DNA from: Phycisphaerae bacterium
GTDB lineage: Bacteria > Planctomycetota > Phycisphaerae > Phycisphaerales > UBA1924
DNA length: 39,665 nucleotides
Direction: 5' to 3'
Assembly (NCBI GenBank): GCA_030426395.1
Contig: JAUHYE010000021.1
Span: 1-39,665 of the forward strand
The notes beneath the pieces are model-generated. The model did not search any database and was not told the DNA's origin. It saw only the letters and a program-made list of their open reading frames with translations. This document shows positions 27,940-35,892 of this stretch, piece by piece. Every line of letters begins with the position of its first letter. Within the stretch, counting starts at the first letter, position 1. A program made the position numbers and the translations under genes.

Positions 27940-28470
27940 CTAATCCGCCGCCCCATCGCTCAGGATCGTCCGGATGGCCTCGTGGCTTTCGCGAGCCGTC
28001 TCCAGCGTCGATTTTTTTGAATTCCGAACAAAACTCAACCACATAAACGGGATCGGCAGGATCGTCAGCGGGTAGTACCACCACATGATCGATCCCCAGC
28101 CCCATGATCCCGGGATCATGAGTTCCAGAAAGTACCTCCCAGGCTCGACCGTCAGGATCATGGCCGCCAGATAGATGATCGGGGCCTTCTTCCGCCAGTG
28201 CAGCCCGAAACGAAGCCGCAGGCCGTCGCCCTCCGCCTCGCCCCACGCCAGCAGGTCGCGGTCGAAGGGATGGCCCAGCGCGCTGGCCTTGAACAGGGCG
28301 TTCTCGGGCCCACCGCTGGCGAACTCGGGCAGCTTCCCGCGCCGGGCGGCCTTGCCGAGCTTCTCCAGTACCTGGTCTTTGCTCAGGGAAACCCGGATGT
28401 CCTCCAGCCTGGCGCCCGCATCGGGTTCAGGCTGGGCGGGCTGCTTCGGTTGGGTGTCTCCCTCACTCAT
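27940..28470 (-). CDS. Small membrane protein of unknown function
   Basis: The 176-residue protein is not recognised. Its N-terminal 30 residues are Pro/Gln/Asp-rich (MSEGDTQPKQPAQPEPDAG). A cytoplasmic stretch with ARRGKLPEFASG and FDRDLLAWGEAEGDGLRLR follows, and then two membrane segments near residues 100-118 (IIYLAAMILTVEPGRYFLEL) and 125-148 (WGSIMWWYYPLTILPIPFMWL). The tail is basic then acidic (RNSKKSTLETARESHEAIRTILSDG). The ATG at 28470 is chosen over a longer open frame because the upstream part is antisense to the divergent gene. The next gene on the same strand starts 142 bases downstream; the divergent gene starts about 42 bases away. Confidence 0.75.
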   Translation of the reverse strand: MSEGDTQPKQPAQPEPDAGARLEDIRVSLSKDQVLEKLGKAARRGKLPEFASGGPENALFKASALGHPFDRDLLAWGEAEGDGLRLRFGLHWRKKAPIIYLAAMILTVEPGRYFLELMIPGSWGWGSIMWWYYPLTILPIPFMWLSFVRNSKKSTLETARESHEAIRTILSDGAAD

Positions 28471-28512
28471 GCCGGCCAGTGTATCGGCCGGCTGGCGGGG
28501 GATCGGCACGAG

Positions 28513-29085
28513 ATGTGCAACTCCGTCCACACGATGATGGATTCGGCCGGAACAAGCCATTCGTTGCGTCTCGTCGGCAACCCGCGTGGTGCCGGGGCAA
28601 CGGCGTTGCCGCAACGCAACGCCGCCAGGGCCGTCGCCACGCTGGCCAGCGCCGCGCCCGCCGTCGAGCGACCGAGCGAGGCCGCCCGCCGGGCCGCCCG
28701 AGAACTGGAGGTTGCCCGGGCCAACCGACAGGCAGCCGCCATCGACGCGGTGGACGCACGGTGGGTGCTCGCCTGCCGCGTCGCGGCCAGCCTCGAGGGC
28801 GGCCGGGCGGCCATCCTGCGGCCCGAATCGCGAGACCGCCTGCTCAACCAGGCCAGCCGCCTCGGGCTCCGCCAGTTCGACGCCAACCTCATCATCGCCA
28901 TCGTCCAGGATTCGGCCCGCTGCGGCGAGGAACCCCTGGGACTGGCCACCGCCGAGCGGCTCCCGCTCGTCCGCTCCGCCCACACACCAACGCCCACGGG
29001 CCTGCCCATCGCCGCCCGCTTCGGCATCGCGATGATGGTGGGGGTCGTCCTCGCGGCGACGCTCATCCGCTGGGTGCTTTCCTGA
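28513..29085 (+). CDS. Hypothetical protein with C-terminal membrane anchor
   Basis: I do not recognise this 190-residue protein. Three in-frame ATGs (28513, 28534, 28537) are possible and none has a clear ribosome site; the first is given. The middle is helical and rich in Ala and Arg (ERPSEAARRAARELEVARAN, ARWVLACRVAASLEGGRAAIL), then RDRLLNQASRLGLRQFDANLIIAIVQDSAR. A single hydrophobic helix forms the C-terminus (FGIAMMVGVVLAATLIRWVLS), so this is likely a tail-anchored cytoplasmic protein. It is transcribed divergently from the small membrane protein with only about 42 bases between the starts, which suggests shared control. The bcp gene follows after 61 bases. Confidence 0.65.
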   Translation: MCNSVHTMMDSAGTSHSLRLVGNPRGAGATALPQRNAARAVATLASAAPAVERPSEAARRAARELEVARANRQAAAIDAVDARWVLACRVAASLEGGRAAILRPESRDRLLNQASRLGLRQFDANLIIAIVQDSARCGEEPLGLATAERLPLVRSAHTPTPTGLPIAARFGIAMMVGVVLAATLIRWVLS

Positions 29086-29146
29086 ATAGCCCCTGACCCG
29101 CCCCGTGTGACCCGTAGGCTCCTTGCAATCTTCAAGGAGTTTTGAC

Positions 29147-29656
29147 ATGGCCACCACCACATACGAGCCCATCAAGGCCGGCCGCAAAGCGCCGGCGTTC
29201 AAGCTGCAAGACCAGGACGGCAACACGCACGCGCTGAGCGATTACGCCGGCAAGCCGCTGGTGTTGTTCTTTTATCCCAAGGACGACACCAGCGGCTGCA
29301 CGCAAGAGGCCTGCGACTTTCGCGACCAGTTGCCCGCGTTCGAGAAGCTCGGCGCGGCGGTGCTTGGCATCAGCATCCTGAACACGAAGAGCAAGGCCAA
29401 GTTCGCCAGGAAGAACGACCTGAACTTCCTCCTGCTGGCCGACGACCGCGAGAACGCCGAAGGCAAGCCCGACCCCGCCATCGCTCAGAAGTACGGCGTG
29501 TGGGTCGAGAAGAGCATGTACGGCCGCACCTACATGGGTATCGATCGCACCACGTTCCTCATCGACGCGCAGGGCAAAATCGCCCGCGTGTGGAGCAAGG
29601 TGAAGGTTCCCGGCCACGTCGACGAGGTGGCCCAGGCATTGAAGGAACTCGATTGA
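29147..29656 (+). CDS. bcp: Thiol peroxidase of the Bcp/PrxQ family
   Basis: This 169-residue peroxiredoxin reduces hydrogen peroxide and organic peroxides using thioredoxin. The start has AAGGAG at 29134-29139 with good spacing. The peroxidatic Cys51 and the resolving Cys56 are in FYPKDDTSGCTQEACDFRD, the five-residue spacing that marks atypical two-cysteine Bcp enzymes; Ser replaces the usual Pro before GC. The rest (LGISILNTKSKAKFARKNDLNF, LLADDRENAEGKPDP, YGRTYMGIDRTTFLID) is typical of the family. It is cytoplasmic, and the thioredoxin gene about 4 kb away could provide electrons. The stop is one base from the stop of the convergent PEP-CTERM gene. Confidence 0.96.
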   Translation: MATTTYEPIKAGRKAPAFKLQDQDGNTHALSDYAGKPLVLFFYPKDDTSGCTQEACDFRDQLPAFEKLGAAVLGISILNTKSKAKFARKNDLNFLLLADDRENAEGKPDPAIAQKYGVWVEKSMYGRTYMGIDRTTFLIDAQGKIARVWSKVKVPGHVDEVAQALKELD

Positions 29657-29657
29657 C

Positions 29658-31178
29658 TTAGCGCCGCCGACGCGTCGCGATCAGGCCACCCAACCCGAGC
29701 ACGGCCAGAGCGCCAGGCGCGGGCACCTCGCGCACGACCACCACGACGCCGCCGCTGCCGAACTGCACGTCGATGATGGCTTCCGACCCAAGCCCGGCGA
29801 TCTGTACGTCGCGGAAGATGCCGTCGATGCCTTCGGCCAGGATGATCTGGAACTGGTCGCCCGGCGCGATCTGCGGCTCGCCGACGAATGGTGAGAATTG
29901 CAGGTCGAGCGTGCCGTCGAATAGCGCGATGCCGCGCACGTCCAGCACGTCGTAGTCGGTGCCGGCGGTCCGGCCGCCGATCTCCATCACGAGCGTGCCT
30001 GTGGAGAGTTGCTCGAACACGTGGGGCCCCGACGGGCTCTGCGAGACGAGCACGCCGGGCGAGTTGCCGGGGCTGACCACGCCTTCGTTGACGAAGTTCG
30101 AGCTCTGCACGACGCCCGTGCCCTGCACGGTGCCGCCGTTGTTGTTCAGCGTGGCCGCGCCGGCGGAGATCACGCCGCCGTTGACCACGGTGATCGTGCC
30201 GCCGTTGTTGGCGATGCCGCCGCTGGTCAGGATCGACGATCCCGCGCCATCGGCGATGAGCGACCCTTCGTTCGTGAACCCGCTCGTGGGCGTGAAGAAC
30301 ACGTCCGCCCCGCCCTCGGCCTGCACCAGCCCCTGGTTGAGATCGACGCTCGAGAACTGCGAGAACGCCGAGTCCGGGCCGCGGAAGATGACGTCGGCCT
30401 GGTTGGTCGCCAGCGACGTGTTGGGTAGGTCGAGAACGGCCCCGTCGCCGATGTCGTACGTCGCCGGTCCGAGCGTGCTGGGAGCGGGCAGCACCGGGTT
30501 GGTGATGCTCAGCGAGCCCTGCTCGATCACGACCGAGCCGGTGTTCTCGAAGCGCACGCCATCGATCAGCGTGAGCCCAGGTGACTGCTTGATGAACAGC
30601 CCGTCGTTGGTAAACAGCGCCGTCGCATCGCCGATGAAATCGCCCGAATTCTCGACCGTGAACGTCGAACCCGACATGAGCTCGAAGACGGTGGAGCCGG
30701 TGAAGGCGATGTCGCCGAGGCCGGTCTTGCGACCGGCGCCGCCCGCGTGGCAGGCCGGCGTGTCGTCGATCTCGCACAGTGCATCGCCCGAGAAAAGTAG
30801 CGTTCCCTCGCTCATCAACTCTGCGAGCGACCTCACGGTCGCATCGCCGAACTCGATGTCGGTGCGGACCACGATTGTTCCGGTGCCACCGCCGTCAATG
30901 GTGGCGTCACCGCTCGTAAACACGAGTTGGTCCAGATCGATTGCTTGCGACAGGCCGATGGAGTAGGCTCCGCCCGCGTCGAAGTCGATGATTGCTCGAT
31001 AGATGTCCGGTCCTCGAGCGGATGGGAACTCGGGTGTCGACCATCGAGTGGCATCGCTCCAGATGCCCGAGGTGTCATCAATCCAGGTTGAGTCGATGAC
31101 CTGCCCGAAGGCCGTCTGGCCGGCCAAAAGAGCCAGCGCGGCCGCCGATGCGACCTGGGTACTACGCAGTTTCGTCAT
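29658..31178 (-). CDS. Beta-rich surface protein with PEP-CTERM-like tail
   Basis: This 506-residue exported protein has a signal peptide (VASAAALALLAGQTAFGQ, cleavage before VIDS). The mature part begins with STWIDDTSGIWSDATRWS, the opening seen in many planctomycete and verrucomicrobial autotransporter-like surface proteins, and continues as a right-handed beta-helix-type chain of short repeats (FTNDGLFIKQSPGLTLIDG, FENTGSVVIEQGSLSI, FTNEGSLIADGAGSSIL, GIANNGGTITVVNGGVIS). The C-terminus VPAPGALAVLGLGGLIATRRRR is a textbook planctomycete PEP-CTERM variant. It should be cut and anchored or released at the outer surface by an exosortase encoded elsewhere. The start at 31178 is preferred to an upstream in-frame start because the signal peptide begins there. 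A candidate promoter lies about 50-75 bases upstream. Confidence 0.87.
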   Translation of the reverse strand: MTKLRSTQVASAAALALLAGQTAFGQVIDSTWIDDTSGIWSDATRWSTPEFPSARGPDIYRAIIDFDAGGAYSIGLSQAIDLDQLVFTSGDATIDGGGTGTIVVRTDIEFGDATVRSLAELMSEGTLLFSGDALCEIDDTPACHAGGAGRKTGLGDIAFTGSTVFELMSGSTFTVENSGDFIGDATALFTNDGLFIKQSPGLTLIDGVRFENTGSVVIEQGSLSITNPVLPAPSTLGPATYDIGDGAVLDLPNTSLATNQADVIFRGPDSAFSQFSSVDLNQGLVQAEGGADVFFTPTSGFTNEGSLIADGAGSSILTSGGIANNGGTITVVNGGVISAGAATLNNNGGTVQGTGVVQSSNFVNEGVVSPGNSPGVLVSQSPSGPHVFEQLSTGTLVMEIGGRTAGTDYDVLDVRGIALFDGTLDLQFSPFVGEPQIAPGDQFQIILAEGIDGIFRDVQIAGLGSEAIIDVQFGSGGVVVVVREVPAPGALAVLGLGGLIATRRRR

Positions 31179-31224
31179 GTCTTTCTCCCAATCCGCCCGT
31201 CCGAGCGGCCTGCTCCTCAGATGG

Positions 31225-31253
31225 AAGATACCAGTATCTGTGGCCCGACTCAA
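31225..31253 (-). promoter_or_regulatory. Candidate sigma-70-like promoter with overlapping palindrome
   Basis: On the minus strand TTGAGT (31253-31248) and TATCTT (31230-31225) are separated by exactly 17 bases; each matches the consensus at four of six positions. A near-palindrome AGATAC-CA-GTATCT (31226-31239) covers the -10 box and could bind a repressor. The predicted start gives a leader of about 40 bases for the PEP-CTERM gene at 31178. Confidence 0.4.
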
Positions 31254-31276
31254 GACCGATTGACGCGCCTCGCAGT

Positions 31277-33961
31277 TTACATTTGATCGCGTACGGTGTT
31301 GATACGGTCTTCTATAGCCCGCAGGTGTGTGTTATCGGGCTGAATCCCGATGTCGAGTTGCATCTGCACGAACTGTCTGGCCTTCTCGAATGCGACAAGC
31401 GCTGCTTGAAGATCGGCCTGCTCGGCTTGCCCATCGATGGCTTGCGATTCATAAAGCATCCCAAGTCGATACCAACCCACCACCGCGTCGTTGAAGTGCT
31501 GGCTGGTCGGGTCGGTCTGTGCGAGTTCCTCGCGCCTTTGGACGGATTCCGAGTACATGCGTTCGGCGTCATCAAGTCGGCCGCTGGATTCGTAGCTTTG
31601 CCCCAAACGCCCGAGGAGCATGGCCAATCGACGCGACAGCAGAACATTGGCTTCATCCGCATTCAGCGCACGACGTCCAAGCGCAACACCATCTTCGAGC
31701 ATTCGGATTGATTCTTCCCGTGCAAGGGTTGCTTCAGTACGCAACTGCTCGCGATCCGCTCGGTCTTCTGCGGCGACAGCGTCGAGTTGGTCCGCTCGCA
31801 ATCGCAGCGCGTTTGCCCAGTCCTCGATCGCGATCAGTTTGTCCCGCGGATAAAAGCCGCTCTCGGGCCGACGAGCCTCAAGTTCCTCGAAAACCTGAAT
31901 GGATTCCTCTAGATATTGCACTGCGGTATCCAGGTCGGCGAGCAAGGCCTCACGATCGATCGCTTCGGCTTCTGTATCATGGAACGTGACTCGTCGAATG
32001 TGCCATTCGGCCTTCCGGCTCAGAGCGCGGGCCAAGCTGAGTTGCCCACGATCCTCATCGACTCTGTTGTCGACCATTGACAGAGCTGCACGCATAGCGC
32101 GGTCGAACGCATCCATGGCCGCTTTGTTCGCGGCTTCCGTCGTGGCAACATCGCCGGATGCCATGCCTAATTCCACTTGGGCATTCCCGAGTTCAAGCAG
32201 GCTATCGGCCCTGGCATACTCGATGTCCGAAATGATCTCTGGATCGCCGGAAGCTTGCAATAGCGTTCGGCTGGCGGTGTCGATCGCCTGCTCTATGTGG
32301 CGGATCGAGCCCACGTGATCGCCCTGCAACCGTAATGCGTGAGCAATGGCGTTAAGACACTCCGCCTTCAGCAAGAGAGCATCGATCGACTCGGGGTCGG
32401 CGGCGAGCAGACGCTCGGCGTTCGCGAGCGCGGCGTCGTACAGCGCTCGGCCTTGTTCGGGCCTGCCGATGCGGTGCAACTCGCCCCGGCCCGCGTATAG
32501 GCGGCCCACGCGCAGTTGCCCCCTGGCGGTGAGCAACAACCGTTGCGGATCCTGCTCGGCGTCGGTCTGCATGCGATTGAGCGTTGCCATCGCCTTTTCG
32601 GCGAGTGCCACTTTTGCCGCAGTGGCGCCCTTAAGGTCGCGAATCGCGTCATAAAAGTCCGTGAGCATCGTCCCGGCGAGTTGATACGAGTTTTCCAGCC
32701 GATCCTCAGCCAAGCCCCGCTGCTCCGCCTCCGCCTCCCGCGCCTCCTCCGCCGCGATCGTCTTCTGCTCGGCTACCGCGCGCGCCGCCTTCGCGTCCTT
32801 GTACAGCACCGTGATCACAATCGCGAACACCACCAGCGCCACCAGCGACCCCGCCGCCACCGCAACCGGGGCCTGGTATCGCTTGAGCGTCTTGGTGATG
32901 ACGTACCACCCGCTATCCCGCTTGGCCTCGATGGGCTGACCTTCCAGGAAGCGGTGCACGTCTCGCCCGAGCTCGCCCGCGCTCTGGTAACGGCGTTCGC
33001 GCTGCTTCGAGAGTGACTTGAGGACGATCGTCTCGACCTCGTCGTTGATCTTGCGCCGGATGGTGCTGGGCCGCGCGGGCTCGGCCCGCACGATGTTGTC
33101 CAGCACGTCGCGCATGTTGCCCAGCACCTCGTAGGGGAAGCGGTTGGTGAGCAACTGGTACAGGATCACGCCCAGCGAGTACACGTCGGTGCGAACGTCG
33201 ATGTTGGTGGGCGAGCCCTCGGCCTGCTCGGGGCTGGCCCACGGCAGCGAGCCGATGAACTGCCCGGTCATGCTCATCAGCTTGCCGCTGCCCTCGGCGT
33301 CGAGGTCGGGGATGGCCAGCTTGGCCAGGCCGAAGTCGACCACGATGGGCTCGCCGTGCTTGTCGATGCGGATGTTCGCGGGCTTCAGGTCTCGGTGGAT
33401 GACGCCCTTGAGGTGGGCAGCGTTGACCGCGTCGCAGATCTTGGCGAACAGCCGGAGTGATTCGCGTATGGGCAACTGCCCCTCGGCCATCAGGCGATCC
33501 AGCGGCTTGCCGCTGATGTAATCCATGACGTAGAAGCACGAGCCATCCTTAGTGACACCGCTGTCGTGGATGCCCACGATGTTGGGGTGGTCGAGCTGGC
33601 CCAGCACCTGCACCTCGCGCTCGAAGCGAGCGCGACCCGACGAGCCCATGAACGGGCCCGAGTGCATGACCTTGATGGCCACATGCCGCCGCGTGCTGAG
33701 CTGAACGGCCTGGTACACCACGCCCTGACCGCCGCGATGGATCTCGCGCACGATGTCGTAGCCGGGGAACGCCCCGTGCGGCGGCAGCGGCGCGCCCTCG
33801 AACCACGCGGTGGTCGTCTCGGGCCAACCGCTGGCGGGCTGGGCGCCCTCGAACGCCGCCTCGATGAGCTTGCGTTCGCCGCTCGATTCGCGCTTGGATG
33901 GCGCAGCGTCGTCGGGGGTCGGCTGCCCCTGGTCACTTCCCGTGTTTGGCGTGTCGTCCAT
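31277..33961 (-). CDS. Membrane Ser/Thr protein kinase with extracytoplasmic TPR-like domain
   Basis: This 894-residue protein is a Hanks-type kinase. The Gly-rich loop is RGGQGVV (76-82), the ATP-binding Lys is K97 (HVAIKVM), the catalytic loop HRDLKPANIRID has Asp191, and DFG is 209-211. The activation segment contains MTGQFIGSLPWASPEQ. All catalytic residues are present, so it should be active. A membrane segment lies near 364-389 (APVAVAAGSLVALVVFAIVITVLY). The remaining 500 residues are helical repeats of the TPR kind (RPEQGRALYDAALANAERLL and GRLDDAERMYSESVQRREEL), preceded by a coiled coil, and should face outside the cytoplasm as a sensor. The gene begins 33 bases after the ECF sigma factor gene, so the two are probably one operon; sigma control by phosphorylation is the likely role. 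Confidence 0.92.
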   Translation of the reverse strand: MDDTPNTGSDQGQPTPDDAAPSKRESSGERKLIEAAFEGAQPASGWPETTTAWFEGAPLPPHGAFPGYDIVREIHRGGQGVVYQAVQLSTRRHVAIKVMHSGPFMGSSGRARFEREVQVLGQLDHPNIVGIHDSGVTKDGSCFYVMDYISGKPLDRLMAEGQLPIRESLRLFAKICDAVNAAHLKGVIHRDLKPANIRIDKHGEPIVVDFGLAKLAIPDLDAEGSGKLMSMTGQFIGSLPWASPEQAEGSPTNIDVRTDVYSLGVILYQLLTNRFPYEVLGNMRDVLDNIVRAEPARPSTIRRKINDEVETIVLKSLSKQRERRYQSAGELGRDVHRFLEGQPIEAKRDSGWYVITKTLKRYQAPVAVAAGSLVALVVFAIVITVLYKDAKAARAVAEQKTIAAEEAREAEAEQRGLAEDRLENSYQLAGTMLTDFYDAIRDLKGATAAKVALAEKAMATLNRMQTDAEQDPQRLLLTARGQLRVGRLYAGRGELHRIGRPEQGRALYDAALANAERLLAADPESIDALLLKAECLNAIAHALRLQGDHVGSIRHIEQAIDTASRTLLQASGDPEIISDIEYARADSLLELGNAQVELGMASGDVATTEAANKAAMDAFDRAMRAALSMVDNRVDEDRGQLSLARALSRKAEWHIRRVTFHDTEAEAIDREALLADLDTAVQYLEESIQVFEELEARRPESGFYPRDKLIAIEDWANALRLRADQLDAVAAEDRADREQLRTEATLAREESIRMLEDGVALGRRALNADEANVLLSRRLAMLLGRLGQSYESSGRLDDAERMYSESVQRREELAQTDPTSQHFNDAVVGWYRLGMLYESQAIDGQAEQADLQAALVAFEKARQFVQMQLDIGIQPDNTHLRAIEDRINTVRDQM

Positions 33962-33994
33962 GCGGCAGCGTCCGAGTCTGGGGGGTCTTGTGGA

Positions 33995-34663
33995 TCAGCC
34001 GCCCGCGCGAGAGAAGTACTGGCCCGGGTCGCCCATCGCGTCCCGCAGGCGATCGTGCGCGCGGGCCCGCAACATGAACACCGCGCCCGTCGACCGGCCC
34101 ATCTCCTTGGCAACCTCTTCCACCGGGTGTCCGGCAAGGTCGTACAGGCGGATGACCTTCGCGTAGTCGGTCGGCAGCGTCGCGAGCATCTTCTCCATCG
34201 CCATAACCGCCTCGCCGCGCGCCACGAAGCGCGAGGGTGTCGCCTTGCTGTCGCCCGCCAGCACCTCGATGAGCGTGGCGGCCGAGTCGTCGGCGTTGCG
34301 CGGCGTGTGGGCGCGCTTGGCCGGGTCGGGCCGCTTGGCCGCCTGGGCAGCGCGGATGGCGTCCAGCAGGTTGTTCTCGGCAACGCGCGACACCCAGGCC
34401 CGGAAGCCGCCCATACCGCCGGTCTTAAATTGCGAGATGCGCCCGACCACCTCGATGTAGGTGACCTGCAACACGTCGTCGGCTTCGACGGTGACCTTGA
34501 GCGCGGCGGGGATCTTGCCCTCCAGCCGCCCGCGCAGCATCGGCGCGCAGTCCTCAAGCAAGTCGATCAACGCCGCCCGGTCGCCCCGGATGGCCTTCTT
34601 GAGAAGTTCTTCGCAGTGATCGGCGTCTCTCTGGCCGTCGCGATCTGGCTGGTCCTGGACCAT
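33995..34663 (-). CDS. ECF-type RNA polymerase sigma factor linked to Ser/Thr kinase
   Basis: The 222-residue protein has the two-domain plan of ECF sigma factors: region 2 with ADDVLQVTYIEVVGRISQF and FRAWVSRVAENNLLDAIR (residues 60-106), and region 4 with LPTDYAKVIRLYDLAGHPVEEV and GRSTGAVFMLRARAHDRLRDAM (residues 165-213). The promoter -10-binding part LQVTYIEV differs from the usual VQETFL-type motif. There is no anti-sigma gene nearby; instead a kinase gene follows after 33 bases. In known planctomycete and Vibrio examples such sigma factors are switched on by phosphorylation, not by release from an anti-sigma factor. The start at 34663 (MVQDQPD) follows a GGGGGG ribosome site that sits in a hairpin; a start at 34789 is possible but would have no motif. 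Confidence 0.9.
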   Translation of the reverse strand: MVQDQPDRDGQRDADHCEELLKKAIRGDRAALIDLLEDCAPMLRGRLEGKIPAALKVTVEADDVLQVTYIEVVGRISQFKTGGMGGFRAWVSRVAENNLLDAIRAAQAAKRPDPAKRAHTPRNADDSAATLIEVLAGDSKATPSRFVARGEAVMAMEKMLATLPTDYAKVIRLYDLAGHPVEEVAKEMGRSTGAVFMLRARAHDRLRDAMGDPGQYFSRAGG

Positions 34664-34672
34664 GGTCGGTTC

Positions 34673-34702
34673 CCCCCGGAATCGCTGTTCCGGAGGATTG
34701 TA
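34673..34702 (-). promoter_or_regulatory. -10-like element and hairpin at the start of the sigma gene
   Basis: On the minus strand TACAAT (34702-34697, five of six bases of the -10 consensus) is followed at once by a 9-pair inverted repeat (34696-34688 with 34681-34673, one G-U pair, 6-base loop). The right arm contains the G-run likely to act as ribosome site for the ATG at 34663. As DNA it could be an operator over the transcription start; as RNA, if transcription starts further upstream, it would mask the ribosome site. Confidence 0.45.
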
Positions 34703-34791
34703 ACCGGCGGGCCGCAGCTTCCCCTCGTTCGGGGTGCGGCGAGCCGGGGTGCTCGCCTGGATCGCTCGGGCTTTGCGCGTGGAGACCATGC

Positions 34792-35850
34792 CTAGGGGAG
34801 CGCAGTTTCTCCCGCCGGCTCACGCGGCGCCTCGTTTTTCGTCCAGTTTTCTGGCAGTACCAGTGGAAGCAAGGCCAGCAACGCCACCCCGCCCACCGCC
34901 ACGCACGCCCCGAGCACGGCGCGAGGGGATACCCGATCCCCCTGCCACGCCACCATCGGCAGGATCATCACCGGCGCTAGCGAGCACAGCGTCTGTGCCA
35001 CCGCCACCGGCGTCAGGTCGGCCGTCACCAGGCTCATCCACATGCCTAAAAACGGCCCGACAAACGCCCCCAGGGCCGTGAACACAAGGCCGATCTTCAT
35101 CGTGCGGCGGGGGATCGGCAACGCCCGCCGGCTGGTCTGGATGTGCCACCGGGCGATGAGCACCGGCGTCATGCACACGATGGCCACGGCGATACGCACC
35201 TGCGTGGCGGGGAGCGGGGCCATGTGCTGCTCGGGGTCCATCCAGCCGTGGCCCATGCCGGCCTTGCTGAGCATCATGCCCCCGCCCTGGCACATGGAAC
35301 CAATCAGAGCCAGAATGATGCCCCGCACCCGATGCGGGTGGGCCTGCTCGTCGGCCTTCATGGTCGGGCGTTCCATGATGACCCAGGCCACGCCAGCGAT
35401 CGTCACCGAGATGCCCAGCACTGCCGGCCAGGCCAGCGCCTCGCCCAGCGCGACCCACCCCAGCACGGCCGCCCAGATCGGGGCCGTGCTCATCATCAGC
35501 AGGCTCAGTCGCGGCCCGATGTCGACGAACGCGGTGAACAGCGCCTGATCGCCGATCACGATGCCCACCAGGGCCGAGGCGGCCAGCAGGATGAACTGCC
35601 GATCGTTGAGGACCGGGATGAAGTCGCCTGTGGTGGCCCAGGCCATGCCCGTCAGCAGCACGATGGCAACGTACAGCCGCAGCCCGTTGACCAGCGTGGG
35701 CCCGATCCGCCGCCCGCCCGCGGCAAAGCACAGGCTGGTCAGGGCCCAGAGCAGGCTCGTCGCCAGCCCGGCGGCGAAGCCGGCGTAGGTGGTGGGGTCC
35801 AAGGGGGTCAGGCTCCAGCTTCCGTGCGGCGTGGGAAGCGGCTCAAGCAT
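34792..35850 (-). CDS. EamA/DMT-superfamily transporter
   Basis: This 352-residue protein has about ten membrane helices in two EamA halves, opening with YAGFAAGLATSLLWALTSLCF and LVNGLRLYVAIVLLTGMAWA. The first half ends with WAAVLGWVALGEALAWPAVLGISVTIAGVAWVIM, the standard EamA signature with a Gly-Glu in the ninth-helix-like position; the second half repeats it less well (LAPVMILPMVAWQGDRVSPRAVLGACVAVGG). Members export amino acids, nucleosides or other metabolites, or act in uptake; the substrate cannot be told here. The ATG at 35850 is used; TTG at about 35799 (LDPTTYAG) would shorten the N-terminus. It is transcribed divergently from the ChaN-like lipoprotein, with 42 bases between starts. 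It lies 128 bases upstream of the sigma gene, which could be read through from it. Confidence 0.88.
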   Translation of the reverse strand: MLEPLPTPHGSWSLTPLDPTTYAGFAAGLATSLLWALTSLCFAAGGRRIGPTLVNGLRLYVAIVLLTGMAWATTGDFIPVLNDRQFILLAASALVGIVIGDQALFTAFVDIGPRLSLLMMSTAPIWAAVLGWVALGEALAWPAVLGISVTIAGVAWVIMERPTMKADEQAHPHRVRGIILALIGSMCQGGGMMLSKAGMGHGWMDPEQHMAPLPATQVRIAVAIVCMTPVLIARWHIQTSRRALPIPRRTMKIGLVFTALGAFVGPFLGMWMSLVTADLTPVAVAQTLCSLAPVMILPMVAWQGDRVSPRAVLGACVAVGGVALLALLPLVLPENWTKNEAPREPAGETALP

Positions 35851-35892
35851 AGAACAGGGGCGATGGAGCCCAACTCAAAGTGCGGAGGAACC

